64,000 nucleotides of DNA from the NCBI GenBank assembly GCA_964542475.1, contig CAZIUL010000002.1:1-64000 (forward strand). Direction: 5' to 3'. Each line of letters starts with the position of its first letter. Within the stretch, counting starts at the first letter, position 1. Below the pieces are notes generated by a model that was not told the origin of the DNA, searched no databases, and was given only the letters and a program-made list of their open reading frames with translations. This DNA is from CAZIUL01 sp964542475. GTDB lineage: Bacteria > Planctomycetota > B15-G4 > CAYZWU01. Shown here in pieces: positions 42,957 through 51,498 of this stretch. A program made the position numbers and the translations under genes.

Positions 42957-44609
42957 ATGGCAAGGAAAATACTCTTCTTTGCATCGTCTTTGGCGATAAC
43001 CGGCCTTGTTCTGTACTTTACCCTTCCTGGAAGCAGCGATGTAGCAAAGAAAGGTAAAGGTAAGGAGGAGTATTTCTGCCGCACGGTCAAGCTCGTGTCC
43101 CCTCCCTATTACACTGTACGGAAAGGAACCTCGGGCAGGATATCACGACTGTTGGACAGGATCAAGTGGGCTCCCCCGAGATCGTATAGAAGAACGGTTG
43201 ATTTGCTCATGAGCGATCCGGACAGGCTTTTTCTCGACGAAGTTATACACAGGATAAACCTGAGCAGGTCCTCCGAACAGCAGGTCATAGCCAAGAAATA
43301 CATCGATCTTCTGGCTGAATTGAATGAGCCCGACGCCCTCCCGGTTCTTATCGAGTGCTCGAAAGACTCGTCATCCATGGTTCACAACGCTGCGCTGAAA
43401 AGCCTCAGCCGATATGAGGGACAAGACGTCATCGATTGTCTCATCGAGCACGCGTCATCAACGGATCCGTCGGTCAGGACGATCGCTCTTCGTCAGCTGT
43501 CGAGTCGCTGCGATCCGAAGGTGACGCGCTATTTCGAAGCGGCCCTGGAAAACGAAGATATGGCGGCTGTACCGTTTGCAATGAGCAACCTGGAGGAACA
43601 TACCGGTGATGAGTTTATTCCGCTCATCAGAAAGTTCCTCGTAAACGGAAAGTTTCAGACAAGAACCCTTGCCCTGAACATCATGTTGAAAGCAGGAGAT
43701 GAATCGGCATTGAAAATGTTGAACGCTCAACTGAAGCACCCGGGGGCTGTAATCCGCAAAAGCGCGGTTCAAAGCATCAGCTATACCGGGCGGCTCCCTG
43801 ACCGAGAGGCTTTGGCTTCTGTTGCACGTGATCAGGACGGCCAGATTCGCGCCATGTTATCAGCAGTACTCGCATCTGTAGCGGACAGGCATGACGGAGA
43901 GCAGCAGGCGGTTGTCAGGGAGATACTCGGTATACTGTCGGAAGATGTAAACCCGGAGATCAGGCTCAAGGCAAACGAAGGATTGTATAGGTCAGGCATG
44001 ACTTCGATCGCAGGAAGATATATAGCGAGGCTAAATACAGCCTATGGCGGAGAGCTGAGGGAGGCTATCACTTTTCTCACGGTTTCTATAAGGAAAAAAG
44101 ATATCGGAAACCTGCTCATCAATCGGTTCAGGGATGATAATGAGCTGTTGCCTGAAGACAGGCTTGCAATTCTAATGGGCCTTTCCGCGATCGCTTGCAG
44201 CGATGCTGCAGAACTGTTTTTTGAAGTCATCAAGGGAGAATGGGACTCCAGGGAAACCAAGATCAATCCTTTTACACTTGATCGTCACGCGGCGTTTCAG
44301 GTGCATAATCTCGGCGAAAGTAAAGTAATGATATTGTGGATAGAAGCGCTGGAGAGCTGCGGCTCGGATGATATGGCCTACCTGTTCATAAACGGGGCAA
44401 GGAACCTCGAGGACGAAAGGGCGGCCGACAAACTTTTTGAGCTGGCATCTGATCAAGAGAGACCTGAATGGCTGAGGGAAGAAGCCCTCCTCTGTTTTCC
44501 CTGGCTCAAAAACATCGAGATTGGGGATAGGCTTCTCGAATATGCAGGACAGGAAATAAATCCCGGCCTCTCCAAGCTGGCGGTAAAAATATATTGGAAC
44601 TACTTTTAA
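42957..44609 (+). CDS. Membrane-anchored HEAT-repeat protein
   Basis: About 550 residues. N-terminal signal anchor (KILFFASSLAITGLVLYF) then an array of HEAT-like helical pairs over most of the length (ADALPVLIECSKDSSSMVHNAA-type, VIDCLIEHASSTDPSVRTIALRQL, ASVARDQDGQIRAMLSAVL; split over several units). I chose the ATG at 42957 over an earlier in-frame ATG at 42909 because GAGGAGG lies upstream and the signal sequence begins there. It starts 42 bp from the divergent dusB. Likely a protein-binding scaffold in the periplasm; function unknown. Confidence 0.8.
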   Translation: MARKILFFASSLAITGLVLYFTLPGSSDVAKKGKGKEEYFCRTVKLVSPPYYTVRKGTSGRISRLLDRIKWAPPRSYRRTVDLLMSDPDRLFLDEVIHRINLSRSSEQQVIAKKYIDLLAELNEPDALPVLIECSKDSSSMVHNAALKSLSRYEGQDVIDCLIEHASSTDPSVRTIALRQLSSRCDPKVTRYFEAALENEDMAAVPFAMSNLEEHTGDEFIPLIRKFLVNGKFQTRTLALNIMLKAGDESALKMLNAQLKHPGAVIRKSAVQSISYTGRLPDREALASVARDQDGQIRAMLSAVLASVADRHDGEQQAVVREILGILSEDVNPEIRLKANEGLYRSGMTSIAGRYIARLNTAYGGELREAITFLTVSIRKKDIGNLLINRFRDDNELLPEDRLAILMGLSAIACSDAAELFFEVIKGEWDSRETKINPFTLDRHAAFQVHNLGESKVMILWIEALESCGSDDMAYLFINGARNLEDERAADKLFELASDQERPEWLREEALLCFPWLKNIEIGDRLLEYAGQEINPGLSKLAVKIYWNYF

Positions 44610-44611
44610 GG

Positions 44612-44699
44612 GAAGCGGCCAAAGTGGGGGGCATAAAAGTTCGATAATATACACATCTAAAGGGGTTCATGAGTTGTTTGGCTTTGTAGGGGCCGCTTC
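44612..44699 (+). promoter_or_regulatory. 9-bp inverted repeat spanning the leader and ribosome site of the next gene
   Basis: GAAGCGGCC (44612-44620) and GGCCGCTTC (44691-44699) are perfect complements around a 70-base leader. The second arm lies just after the GTAGGGG ribosome site and touches the ATG at 44700, so pairing would hide the start. Confidence 0.4.
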
Positions 44700-45122
44700 A
44701 TGAAAGAAAGAAGATCGGGAAAAGATCGGCGATCAAAGCCCACGCGAGCGATCAGTTTATTCACGGTCATGGGCAGAAGGTATGTGCCTGACCGCCGTGA
44801 TGCTGATGTATCCGGTTATGTTGACCTTTACCATCCTTTACTGTTGCTGGTTCTCATTTCAATTGCCCTTCTCTCGGTAGCTGACGCTTACCTGACACTG
44901 AAAGCCATATCGAGAGGATGCAGGGAGTTGAATCCGTTGATGGATGCTGCGCTGAAGTTAGGCAACCAACCGTTTGTGGCAATCAAGACCGGTGTAACGG
45001 GGCTGGGAGTCATCCTCCTTTGCCTGCATAAGTCATACCCCAGGGTACGATGTGTGATACTCTTCGTGCTCGTGTGCTACATCGGTCTAATCGCGTACCA
45101 AATCATCAATAGCCTGTTTTAG
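44700..45122 (+). CDS. DUF5658-like small membrane protein
   Basis: 140 residues with a basic N-terminus (ERRSGKDRR, DRRDAD) and three to four transmembrane helices. The DAYLTLKAISRGCRELNPLM segment followed by KTGVTGLGVILL matches the DUF5658 pattern (D-x-x-x-T and NPLM). Function unknown. Its TAG stop lies within repeat copy C, so the repeat supplies the end of the gene. Confidence 0.8.
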   Translation: MKERRSGKDRRSKPTRAISLFTVMGRRYVPDRRDADVSGYVDLYHPLLLLVLISIALLSVADAYLTLKAISRGCRELNPLMDAALKLGNQPFVAIKTGVTGLGVILLCLHKSYPRVRCVILFVLVCYIGLIAYQIINSLF

Positions 45123-45186
45123 CCCGCTTGTTTCATACTATTCGTCGCGAGGTGCCGCAGCAGAAGAGCATGAAATTTGCGGGATA
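45119..45186 (+). repeat. Short internally deleted copy of the dispersed palindromic repeat (copy C)
   Basis: A 68-bp form. The left end (TTAGCCCGCTTGTTTCATAC) through GCGAGGTGCCG joins directly to the right-arm end (CAGCAGAAGAGCATGAAATT through GCGGGATA). The middle of the element is missing. It lies between convergent genes. Confidence 0.9.
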
Positions 45187-45198
45187 GCAGGCTTCCCG

Positions 45199-45882
45199 TC
45201 ATTTAAGGGTTTCCTCGACCTTCCAATGCCATTTTCTAGACTCTTCATCCTCGTCTTCGCTGCTCAAGGGCTTGATTCTATTGGCCTCCTGTTTCTTCAC
45301 CGGGATGGGGCCGATCAGGTCATCCTTATCAGCTAGAGCAGCAGCCATGACAGGATCTTTCAGGTCGGGAGGAAAGCTCATTAGTCCTTCATAACGGGCA
45401 TGTCGGTTTCTCGAAACCAGCAGTTTTCCATGCTGATCAATGAAAAAAACCAATTCTCCACTGATAGCAAACAAAACCGGCCATGCCAGCACGATGAATC
45501 CGGAAACCGTAGGTTCGCCGTTACCGGCAATGTACTCTTCAGCCTGCTGTGGTTTGATATCGAGAAGCAGATAATAGTAGTAGTCACCATCGTTGAACAG
45601 TTCGTAAGCCTCGCCTCCTCGTATTTTCTCGAGGTGACGCAAAGCAGGAGAGCGATACTCGATTTGGGAGAGTTGAAGGAAGCGCTGCCCGGTTGTAACG
45701 GAATTCCAAGCCCGCATCTCGAGGCGGTAGATCTCCTTGACGATGTTGCGGGCAGCGGTTTCGTTTGTGATAATTCCGCCGGACCCGGTCAGCGCAATGC
45801 CAACGTAACAACAGATCCCCAGAATGATCAGGACGGCCAGGATTTCACCTGTTTTGTTGTAGATTACCCGAAGCAGCAGCAT
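45199..45882 (-). CDS. Single-pass membrane protein, pilin/pseudopilin-like N-terminus
   Basis: 227 residues: one N-terminal transmembrane segment (ILAVLIILGICCYVGIAL), then a helical region resembling the stalk and early part of pseudopilins (ARNIVKEIYRLEMRAWNSVTTGQRFLQL) and a mixed alpha/beta domain with GDYYYYLLLDI. A long charged tail ends the protein. No N-methylation site is evident. I do not recognise the family; it may instead be a DUF2950-like secretory protein. Confidence 0.55.
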   Translation of the reverse strand: MLLLRVIYNKTGEILAVLIILGICCYVGIALTGSGGIITNETAARNIVKEIYRLEMRAWNSVTTGQRFLQLSQIEYRSPALRHLEKIRGGEAYELFNDGDYYYYLLLDIKPQQAEEYIAGNGEPTVSGFIVLAWPVLFAISGELVFFIDQHGKLLVSRNRHARYEGLMSFPPDLKDPVMAAALADKDDLIGPIPVKKQEANRIKPLSSEDEDEESRKWHWKVEETLK

Positions 45883-46013
45883 CGAAACCTCTAATCAAAT
45901 GCAAAGAAAGCGGTACATTCGGTGTGCTATCTTACCTTTCTTTCCTCACGATCAAGCCGCTTTAAGGGCTTTTTTTGATGATATCGTCGTGAAAAGCCCG
46001 GGATCGGCCCGGC

Positions 46014-46910
46014 TCAGGAGGGTGGAAACAAACGACTCAGAGCCTTGGACACAAAGTATAGGATCCACATCAATGCGCAAACAAAGGGGTGGCCGGCCCC
46101 CAGAACAGCAAGGGAACCCACAAGGAAAAAACCCGAGATAAAGTGCCCAACCAGCGACTCTACCTTCCTCTCAGGCTCTTGAAAGAAGCGGTAAACCGGA
46201 AGTGCGAGAACAAGCCATAATACAACCGCCGGAACCGCGACTCCGCCTCTTACCGCATCAGGTATAAACGCCAGGGGCAGCAGTACGGCAACCGCTGCCG
46301 GTATGCGGATTGGCAGCTTTTTCTGTCCTTTTTCAGATAGAGCCAGGGCGGACAGGGAGATGCCGTATGCACCGTAAAGAATGACAATGACAGCGAGAGG
46401 GAGAACGGATGAGGTGTCAGCTTCGATGGATGTGTTCCTAAGAGATGCGCCAACCAGGACGTCGGCAGCACGTATGCAGCCAAGGTTGATCACTCCAAGC
46501 CATTCAATCCGCCGGGCCCAGAGGTTGTATGTTCCGCAAAGAATAAGGACAACCGCTACACAAGCCATGGTCTGTAAACCGGCAAAAGCTGAAAAGAACA
46601 ACGCTGCTGCTGCAGATGCAACCGATGCAAAAAGGACGAAGCGGGGCGTGAGGCTGCCTGAAGGGATAGGCCTTTCAGGTGCAAGGTTGGAGTCCTTCAC
46701 GCGGTCAAGATAGTCGTTCAGGGATACACCGAAACAAAAAGCTGAAACTGATGCAGCGATAGCGAAAAACAGGGTATGCGAGATATCGAGGGGTCGGCCG
46801 CCGGATGCCGCAAAGCAGCCGGTAAGAACATCGGCTACAGGTGAGAAAGCGATAGACAGCCGAAAAAGCCTTGCGATTTCGATCGTGCGCGACCGTTCTG
46901 CCTTGGCCAT
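46014..46910 (-). CDS. UbiA-family prenyltransferase
   Basis: A membrane enzyme that transfers a prenyl group to an acceptor. About eight hydrophobic segments and the first Asp motif NDYLDRVKDSNLAPERPIPSG are present. The usual second Asp motif near the C-terminus is not obvious. I chose the ATG at 46910 (AGAAGGA upstream), as the longer reading frame adds 34 polar residues. It lies downstream of dxr and rseP on the same strand, so isoprenoid supply and use may be linked. Acceptor unknown (quinone, haem or lipid). Confidence 0.8.
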   Translation of the reverse strand: MAKAERSRTIEIARLFRLSIAFSPVADVLTGCFAASGGRPLDISHTLFFAIAASVSAFCFGVSLNDYLDRVKDSNLAPERPIPSGSLTPRFVLFASVASAAAALFFSAFAGLQTMACVAVVLILCGTYNLWARRIEWLGVINLGCIRAADVLVGASLRNTSIEADTSSVLPLAVIVILYGAYGISLSALALSEKGQKKLPIRIPAAVAVLLPLAFIPDAVRGGVAVPAVVLWLVLALPVYRFFQEPERKVESLVGHFISGFFLVGSLAVLGAGHPFVCALMWILYFVSKALSRLFPPS

Positions 46911-47045
46911 CGAACCTAATCCTTCTGTCCGAGATGGTTGTGTACTCTGGGGGCCTGATATTGATTCGTGCCCCCGGATTATTTGAAGGTCAGCAGCCAA
47001 AATCCGATGCACGGCTATGCAGATAGAGCTTGTGTTGCTTTCGGT

Positions 47046-48887
47046 TTAGTAAAAAAGCCTCAAGATGTCGTTGTAGGTAACATAGACCAGAAGGGCCAGC
47101 ACAAAGGCCATGCCGGCGATCTGGGAATACCCCATGATTCTATCGCTGACCGGGGAGCCTTTGATTTTTTCGATAAGCAGAAAAAACAGATGGCCGCCAT
47201 CCAGCACCGGTATCGGAAGTATGTTCAGAAATCCTAGGTTGATCGAAAGAATCGCCAGGAAGAAAAACAGCCTTGCGAGCCCCAACTCCGCAAAGGAGTA
47301 CGATGCCCTGGAGATCGTGATAATACCTCCAAGGTTCTTGGTGGCAACATCTCCGGTCAATATTCTCGAGAGAGTCAGGTAACAGGTTTTTATCATGTAG
47401 ATCGAACAATTAAATCCCGCCTTGATCGCATCAGGGGCGTTCAAATTGCGGATTTGCAGGTCAGGTGTAAAGTTGAACCCGTAACGAACTCTGCTTTTGG
47501 GCAGTGCATTCACCTCGATAGCCCTTGTTTCCTTTTCGCCTGGATGACGCACGGTTAGCTGATGTGTGGTTGAAGAGGCTTCCCCGACAGCCTCGGAGAT
47601 ATCATCGAAAGTTTCGGTTTTACCGCCGTTTACAGCCAGAATGAACATCCCGTCCCTCACCTCGGAGTTATTCATTTTATCAAGGGCTCCACCTGGCATG
47701 ATCATTACAGAGTTTGTCCTGTTGTTTGGAACGATGGAAAGGTCATGCTTCAGGAGCGGCCTGAAATGCGCTTCGTAATCAACGGTCAAGCGGGCATTAT
47801 TTCGCAGCACTTCAAAACCGATAGGCTTGTCAGAATCCCTGTCCAGGGCGAGGTCGATGTCTTCCTCTGAATAAACCGGTGTTCCGTTGATCTCCAGTAT
47901 GAAATCTCCCGGCAAAAGTCCGCTCTCCCGATCTTCGAGTGAACCCCTGATCGCCTTGACCAGGTTGAACCTCTGCGTGATCCCGATGAGATATTCATTG
48001 TCCGACAGCACCTCTTCGGGAATCAGCGTCAACTCGATATTGGATTCGCCCAGGTCCGTTTTCCTGGCGACCTCGATGAGGAGCGGCTTTTCTCGTTCGA
48101 CATCTGTCGCTTTCAGCCATTCTCCGGTAGGGGCGCCGTTTATCGAAACAAGCCTGTCTCCGTCACGGAAGCCGGCTGATTCGGCGGGTGAGCCCTTATC
48201 AATTTTTACGGTGTGCCGCGTGGGCCACGAAACGAGGATCTGGTACCGTCCAGCATCCATGTTTTTTTCAGGCGCCACATCCACGTAAAACCTCTTCCCC
48301 TTCCGTTCTATCAGAATGTGGCAGTTCTCTCCGTTTCCCAAAGCGATGTTCAACGGAATATCATTGAATTCGTATATCGTATTGCCGTCGACCTCAAGAA
48401 CCTTATCTCCCGGTTCAAGGCCGGCCTTCCAGGCCGGACCGCCGGTAAAAACTTCACCGACTTCGGCTTTTATGAACGGGACACCTACGGTAAAGATGAT
48501 CGGAAAGGTGATGAATGCGAAAAGGAAGTTCAGGAACACGCCGGCGCCGAAAATGATCATCCGTTCGAACACGCTTCGGTTTTGCAACTCCTTTGGTGAT
48601 CCGGTTTTAGCTTCATCCGGATTTTCACCTGTCAGCTTCACATACCCGCCTAGTGGGACGGCTGAAAAGCGATAATCGGTTTCTCCGCGCTTGAATCCGA
48701 ACAGGCGCGGTCCGAAACCCAGGGAAAACGTCTCCACGCCGACGCCGATCTTCTTGGCAGCAAGGAAATGGCCGAGTTCATGAATGAAAATCATGAGTCC
48801 TATGCCGAATACGACCTGGAACCCCAGCCAGTACGGTTTGATAAGTTCCAGAAATCCGGACCCGGTTTCAGCTATTGCGAAGAACAT
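47046..48887 (-). CDS. rseP: RseP-type site-2 zinc metalloprotease with four PDZ domains
   Basis: RseP cuts anti-sigma factors and signal-peptide remnants inside the membrane. The active site is intact: IFIHELGHFLAAKK (H36, E37, H40) and NILPIPVLDGGH (N555, LDGG 562-565). Between the helices four PDZ-like domains occur (GPAWKAGLEPGDKVLEVDG at about 155, SPAESAGFRDGDRLVSING at about 235, ESGLLPGDFILEING at about 330 and NSEVRDGMFILAVNG at about 410), against one or two in E. coli; the protein is 613 residues rather than about 450. It overlaps dxr by 16 bp. Confidence 0.93.
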   Translation of the reverse strand: MFFAIAETGSGFLELIKPYWLGFQVVFGIGLMIFIHELGHFLAAKKIGVGVETFSLGFGPRLFGFKRGETDYRFSAVPLGGYVKLTGENPDEAKTGSPKELQNRSVFERMIIFGAGVFLNFLFAFITFPIIFTVGVPFIKAEVGEVFTGGPAWKAGLEPGDKVLEVDGNTIYEFNDIPLNIALGNGENCHILIERKGKRFYVDVAPEKNMDAGRYQILVSWPTRHTVKIDKGSPAESAGFRDGDRLVSINGAPTGEWLKATDVEREKPLLIEVARKTDLGESNIELTLIPEEVLSDNEYLIGITQRFNLVKAIRGSLEDRESGLLPGDFILEINGTPVYSEEDIDLALDRDSDKPIGFEVLRNNARLTVDYEAHFRPLLKHDLSIVPNNRTNSVMIMPGGALDKMNNSEVRDGMFILAVNGGKTETFDDISEAVGEASSTTHQLTVRHPGEKETRAIEVNALPKSRVRYGFNFTPDLQIRNLNAPDAIKAGFNCSIYMIKTCYLTLSRILTGDVATKNLGGIITISRASYSFAELGLARLFFFLAILSINLGFLNILPIPVLDGGHLFFLLIEKIKGSPVSDRIMGYSQIAGMAFVLALLVYVTYNDILRLFY

Positions 48888-50023
48888 TTGAGAGCTTCCT
48901 TTCGTGCCAACATGTCAGCCGCTGATATTTCGGCAAAAGACGGGGACGCCTTGTTTTCCGTGAGGTCCATTACCCTTTCAACGATACGTGTAATCTCGTC
49001 GAAAGTAATATTTCCCTTGAGAAACAAATCAACCGCTATTTCATTGGCTGCGTTCAAAACCGTTCCTGCAAGGCCTCCTTCGTTTGCCGCCCTGTAACCA
49101 AGCCGAATGGCTGGAAACTTGTTGTCGTCCGGCTCTTCGAACGTCAACTCAGAAAAACTGGCAGGAAAGAAATGCTGCTTTCCGGAACGGAACCTCGCAG
49201 GATAAGTCATGGCATGGCATATGGGGACCTTCATATCAGGCATCCCCATCTGTGCTATTATTGACCCGTCTGTGAATTCAGCCATTCCGTGGACGATTGA
49301 CTGGCGGTGCACCACTACCTCGATCTTGGAAGGATGCATGTCAAAAAGCCACTTTGCCTCCACTATTTCGAGCGCCTTGTTCATCATCGTGGCGGAGTCG
49401 ATTGTAATTTTCTTTCCCATGTTCCATGTAGGATGCTTCAGAGCTTCAAGAGGAGTAACCGATTTGAATTTTTCGGCCGGAAGGTCCACAAAAGGCCCGC
49501 CTGACGCGGTCAGGATGATTCTATTCACGAAAGAGCGGTCCTCTCCGCCAAGCGCCTGGAACACGGCGTTGTGTTCACTGTCTACAGGCAGGAGTTCAGA
49601 TCCGCTTATTCCAGATGCTTCGGTGAGGAGATGCCCGGCCATTACAAGGGATTCCTTGTTTGCGAGCGCCAGCCTTTTTCCTTTATGCAGGGTCATAAGA
49701 GATGGCGCGAGGCCTGATGTCCCTGAAACCGCCACAAGAACGATGTCAGGCTCGAGCAGATCGATCAGCCCGCAGAGTGATTCAGCGCCCGATAGGATAC
49801 GGATACCGGTTCGGCCCAGCTCTTCCCGAACCTTCGCTTCCGCGGCTGGATCTGTCACTCCAACCGCGGAAGGCATGATCTCCCGGGCTTGCTTTATCAA
49901 AAGCGTTGAGTTCGAATGGCCTGATAGACCAACCGGTATGTGGGATGCTTTCAGCTCCCGCAGAACTTCGATAGCGTTGCATCCGATGGAACCGGTGGAT
50001 CCGAGAACCAGTACCTTTTTCAC
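48872..50023 (-). CDS. dxr: 1-Deoxy-D-xylulose-5-phosphate reductoisomerase
   Basis: Dxr is the second enzyme of the MEP isoprenoid pathway, converting DXP to MEP with NADPH. GSTGSIGCNAIEVLRE near the N-terminus, LANKESLVMAG, LPVDSEHNAVFQAL, ILTASGGPFVD and the metal-binding WNMGKKITIDSATMMNK are all canonical. Length 383 is normal. The start is GTG at 50021-50023. The order dxr-rseP is widely conserved, here without uppS/cdsA visible immediately upstream. Confidence 0.97.
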   Translation of the reverse strand: MKKVLVLGSTGSIGCNAIEVLRELKASHIPVGLSGHSNSTLLIKQAREIMPSAVGVTDPAAEAKVREELGRTGIRILSGAESLCGLIDLLEPDIVLVAVSGTSGLAPSLMTLHKGKRLALANKESLVMAGHLLTEASGISGSELLPVDSEHNAVFQALGGEDRSFVNRIILTASGGPFVDLPAEKFKSVTPLEALKHPTWNMGKKITIDSATMMNKALEIVEAKWLFDMHPSKIEVVVHRQSIVHGMAEFTDGSIIAQMGMPDMKVPICHAMTYPARFRSGKQHFFPASFSELTFEEPDDNKFPAIRLGYRAANEGGLAGTVLNAANEIAVDLFLKGNITFDEITRIVERVMDLTENKASPSFAEISAADMLARKEALKCSSQ

Positions 50024-50052
50024 TTGAACATGGCTTTCCGGCTGAAAACAAC

Positions 50053-50082
50053 ATCAGGACCCGCCTTTCGTCCGGTCCTGAT
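50053..50082. other. Hairpin upstream of dxr
   Basis: A 9-bp perfect stem ATCAGGACC/GGTCCTGAT with a 12-base loop lies 30 bp before the dxr start on the minus strand. It may be in the dxr leader. No T tract follows on either strand. Confidence 0.4.
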
Positions 50083-50194
50083 ATAAACAAACAGTCTATG
50101 GTAAAACAGGCAGTATTGTAGCTCATGAAATTGTGCAATCAATCCTCATTGAACCTGATTTTTGCGCGGGATTTGACAACATGCGTGATTCAAA

Positions 50195-50293
50195 TCTGCC
50201 GCGGTACCGTAACCGGCGGTCGTCTCCTGACATGCGCCTAGCCGCAACACGGTTTACGGCCCATTGCAAAGAAGAGTATGAAATATGCGGATT
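50195..50293 (-). repeat. Deleted copy of the dispersed palindromic repeat (copy D)
   Basis: It reads as the reverse orientation: part of the right arm (CTGCCGCGGTACCGTAACC), then the centre-to-left-arm stretch (CGGTCGTCTCCTGACATGCG to AAGAGTATGAAATATGCGGATT). The segment between is lost. It lies between divergent dxr and purM. Confidence 0.85.
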
Positions 50294-50448
50294 GAGGATC
50301 TTGCATCAACAAACCATTTGATTCCTTTTGTATTCATTGTAAAAAGAAGCATGGCGTAGGTTTTTTTTAAGGCATGTTGTTTGCAGTTGATATGGGAAAT
50401 ATCGGCGGGCGATGTACCGCCGCCGACAAACTGAACAGGATAAGAAAA

Positions 50449-51498
50449 ATGGCAAAAAGAGGGCGAAATGTCAGTTATCGTGATGCAGGTGTTGATATCG
50501 ATTCAAAAAGCAGGGCCCTGGACAGTGTCAAAAAGATGGTTTCGAACACGTTCAACAGGCACGTTCTCTCCGGGATCGGTCATTTTGGCACTCTTTTCGA
50601 TATATCCGGGCATGGCTTCGAGTCGCCGGTTCTTGTGGCAAGCACGGACGGTGTGGGGACAAAGTTGAAAATAGCCTTCATGGCCGGACGTCACGACACC
50701 GTGGGAATAGATCTTGTAAATCACTGTGCGAACGACATTCTAGTACAGGGGGCGACACCTTTCTTTTTTCTTGATTACATTGCATGGGGCAGATTCGATC
50801 CAGGGATCTTCAGCGGTTTGATGAAAGGGTTGACAGATGGGTGCGCTGCGAACGAAATAGCGCTGGTTGGGGGAGAGACCGCTGAAATGCCGGGATTCTA
50901 CGAGGATGAAGAATATGATCTTGTAGGATTTATCGTTGGAGGCGTTGAAAAGGGAAAGATCGTTGATGGAAACCTGATCCGGAAAGGGGATGTCCTGCTG
51001 GGCATCGGCTCGTCCGGGCTGCACACTAACGGCTATTCTTTGGTCAGAAAAATACTTTTTGACATGGAAGGTATGAAGCTTGAAGACAAACCCGATCTTC
51101 TTGAAAACTCTCTTGGTGACGAGCTTTTAAAACCTCATATGTCGTATCGAAAAGCCGTGCAAGCGGTCGAGAAAAAATGCAGGATCAAGGGAATGGCGCA
51201 CATAACCGGCGGAGGATTGACCGACAACATTCCAAGGGTGTTGCCTGATGGGAGTGCTGTCCGAATCCGCTTCGGCAGCTGGACTGTTCCGCCGATCTTT
51301 AGGCTTGTTATCGGGCTTGGCGGCGTATCATCCGACGAAGCACTTAAGGTTTTCAACATGGGGATCGGGTTCGTAATATTCCTGGATTCTACAGAGGCGG
51401 GTGAAGCGCTCGAGTCTGTACAGACGGCCGGATACGACGGCTGGATCATCGGCGAAGTGGTAGATGGTCAGGGTGAGGTTGAATATGAAGGGGTATGA
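50449..51498 (+). CDS. purM: Phosphoribosylformylglycinamidine cyclo-ligase
   Basis: PurM (AIR synthetase) closes the imidazole ring in purine synthesis, converting FGAM to AIR with ATP. Motifs: YRDAGVDIDSK, PVLVASTDGVGTKLKIA, IDLVNHCANDILVQGATPFFFLDYIA, LVGGETAEMPGFY, DVLLGIGSSGLHTNGYSLVRK and ITGGGLTDNIPRVLP. I chose the ATG at 50449 (AGGATAAG upstream), giving 349 residues, the usual size; an earlier in-frame ATG at 50374 adds 25. Its end overlaps the next gene. Confidence 0.96.
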   Translation: MAKRGRNVSYRDAGVDIDSKSRALDSVKKMVSNTFNRHVLSGIGHFGTLFDISGHGFESPVLVASTDGVGTKLKIAFMAGRHDTVGIDLVNHCANDILVQGATPFFFLDYIAWGRFDPGIFSGLMKGLTDGCAANEIALVGGETAEMPGFYEDEEYDLVGFIVGGVEKGKIVDGNLIRKGDVLLGIGSSGLHTNGYSLVRKILFDMEGMKLEDKPDLLENSLGDELLKPHMSYRKAVQAVEKKCRIKGMAHITGGGLTDNIPRVLPDGSAVRIRFGSWTVPPIFRLVIGLGGVSSDEALKVFNMGIGFVIFLDSTEAGEALESVQTAGYDGWIIGEVVDGQGEVEYEGV

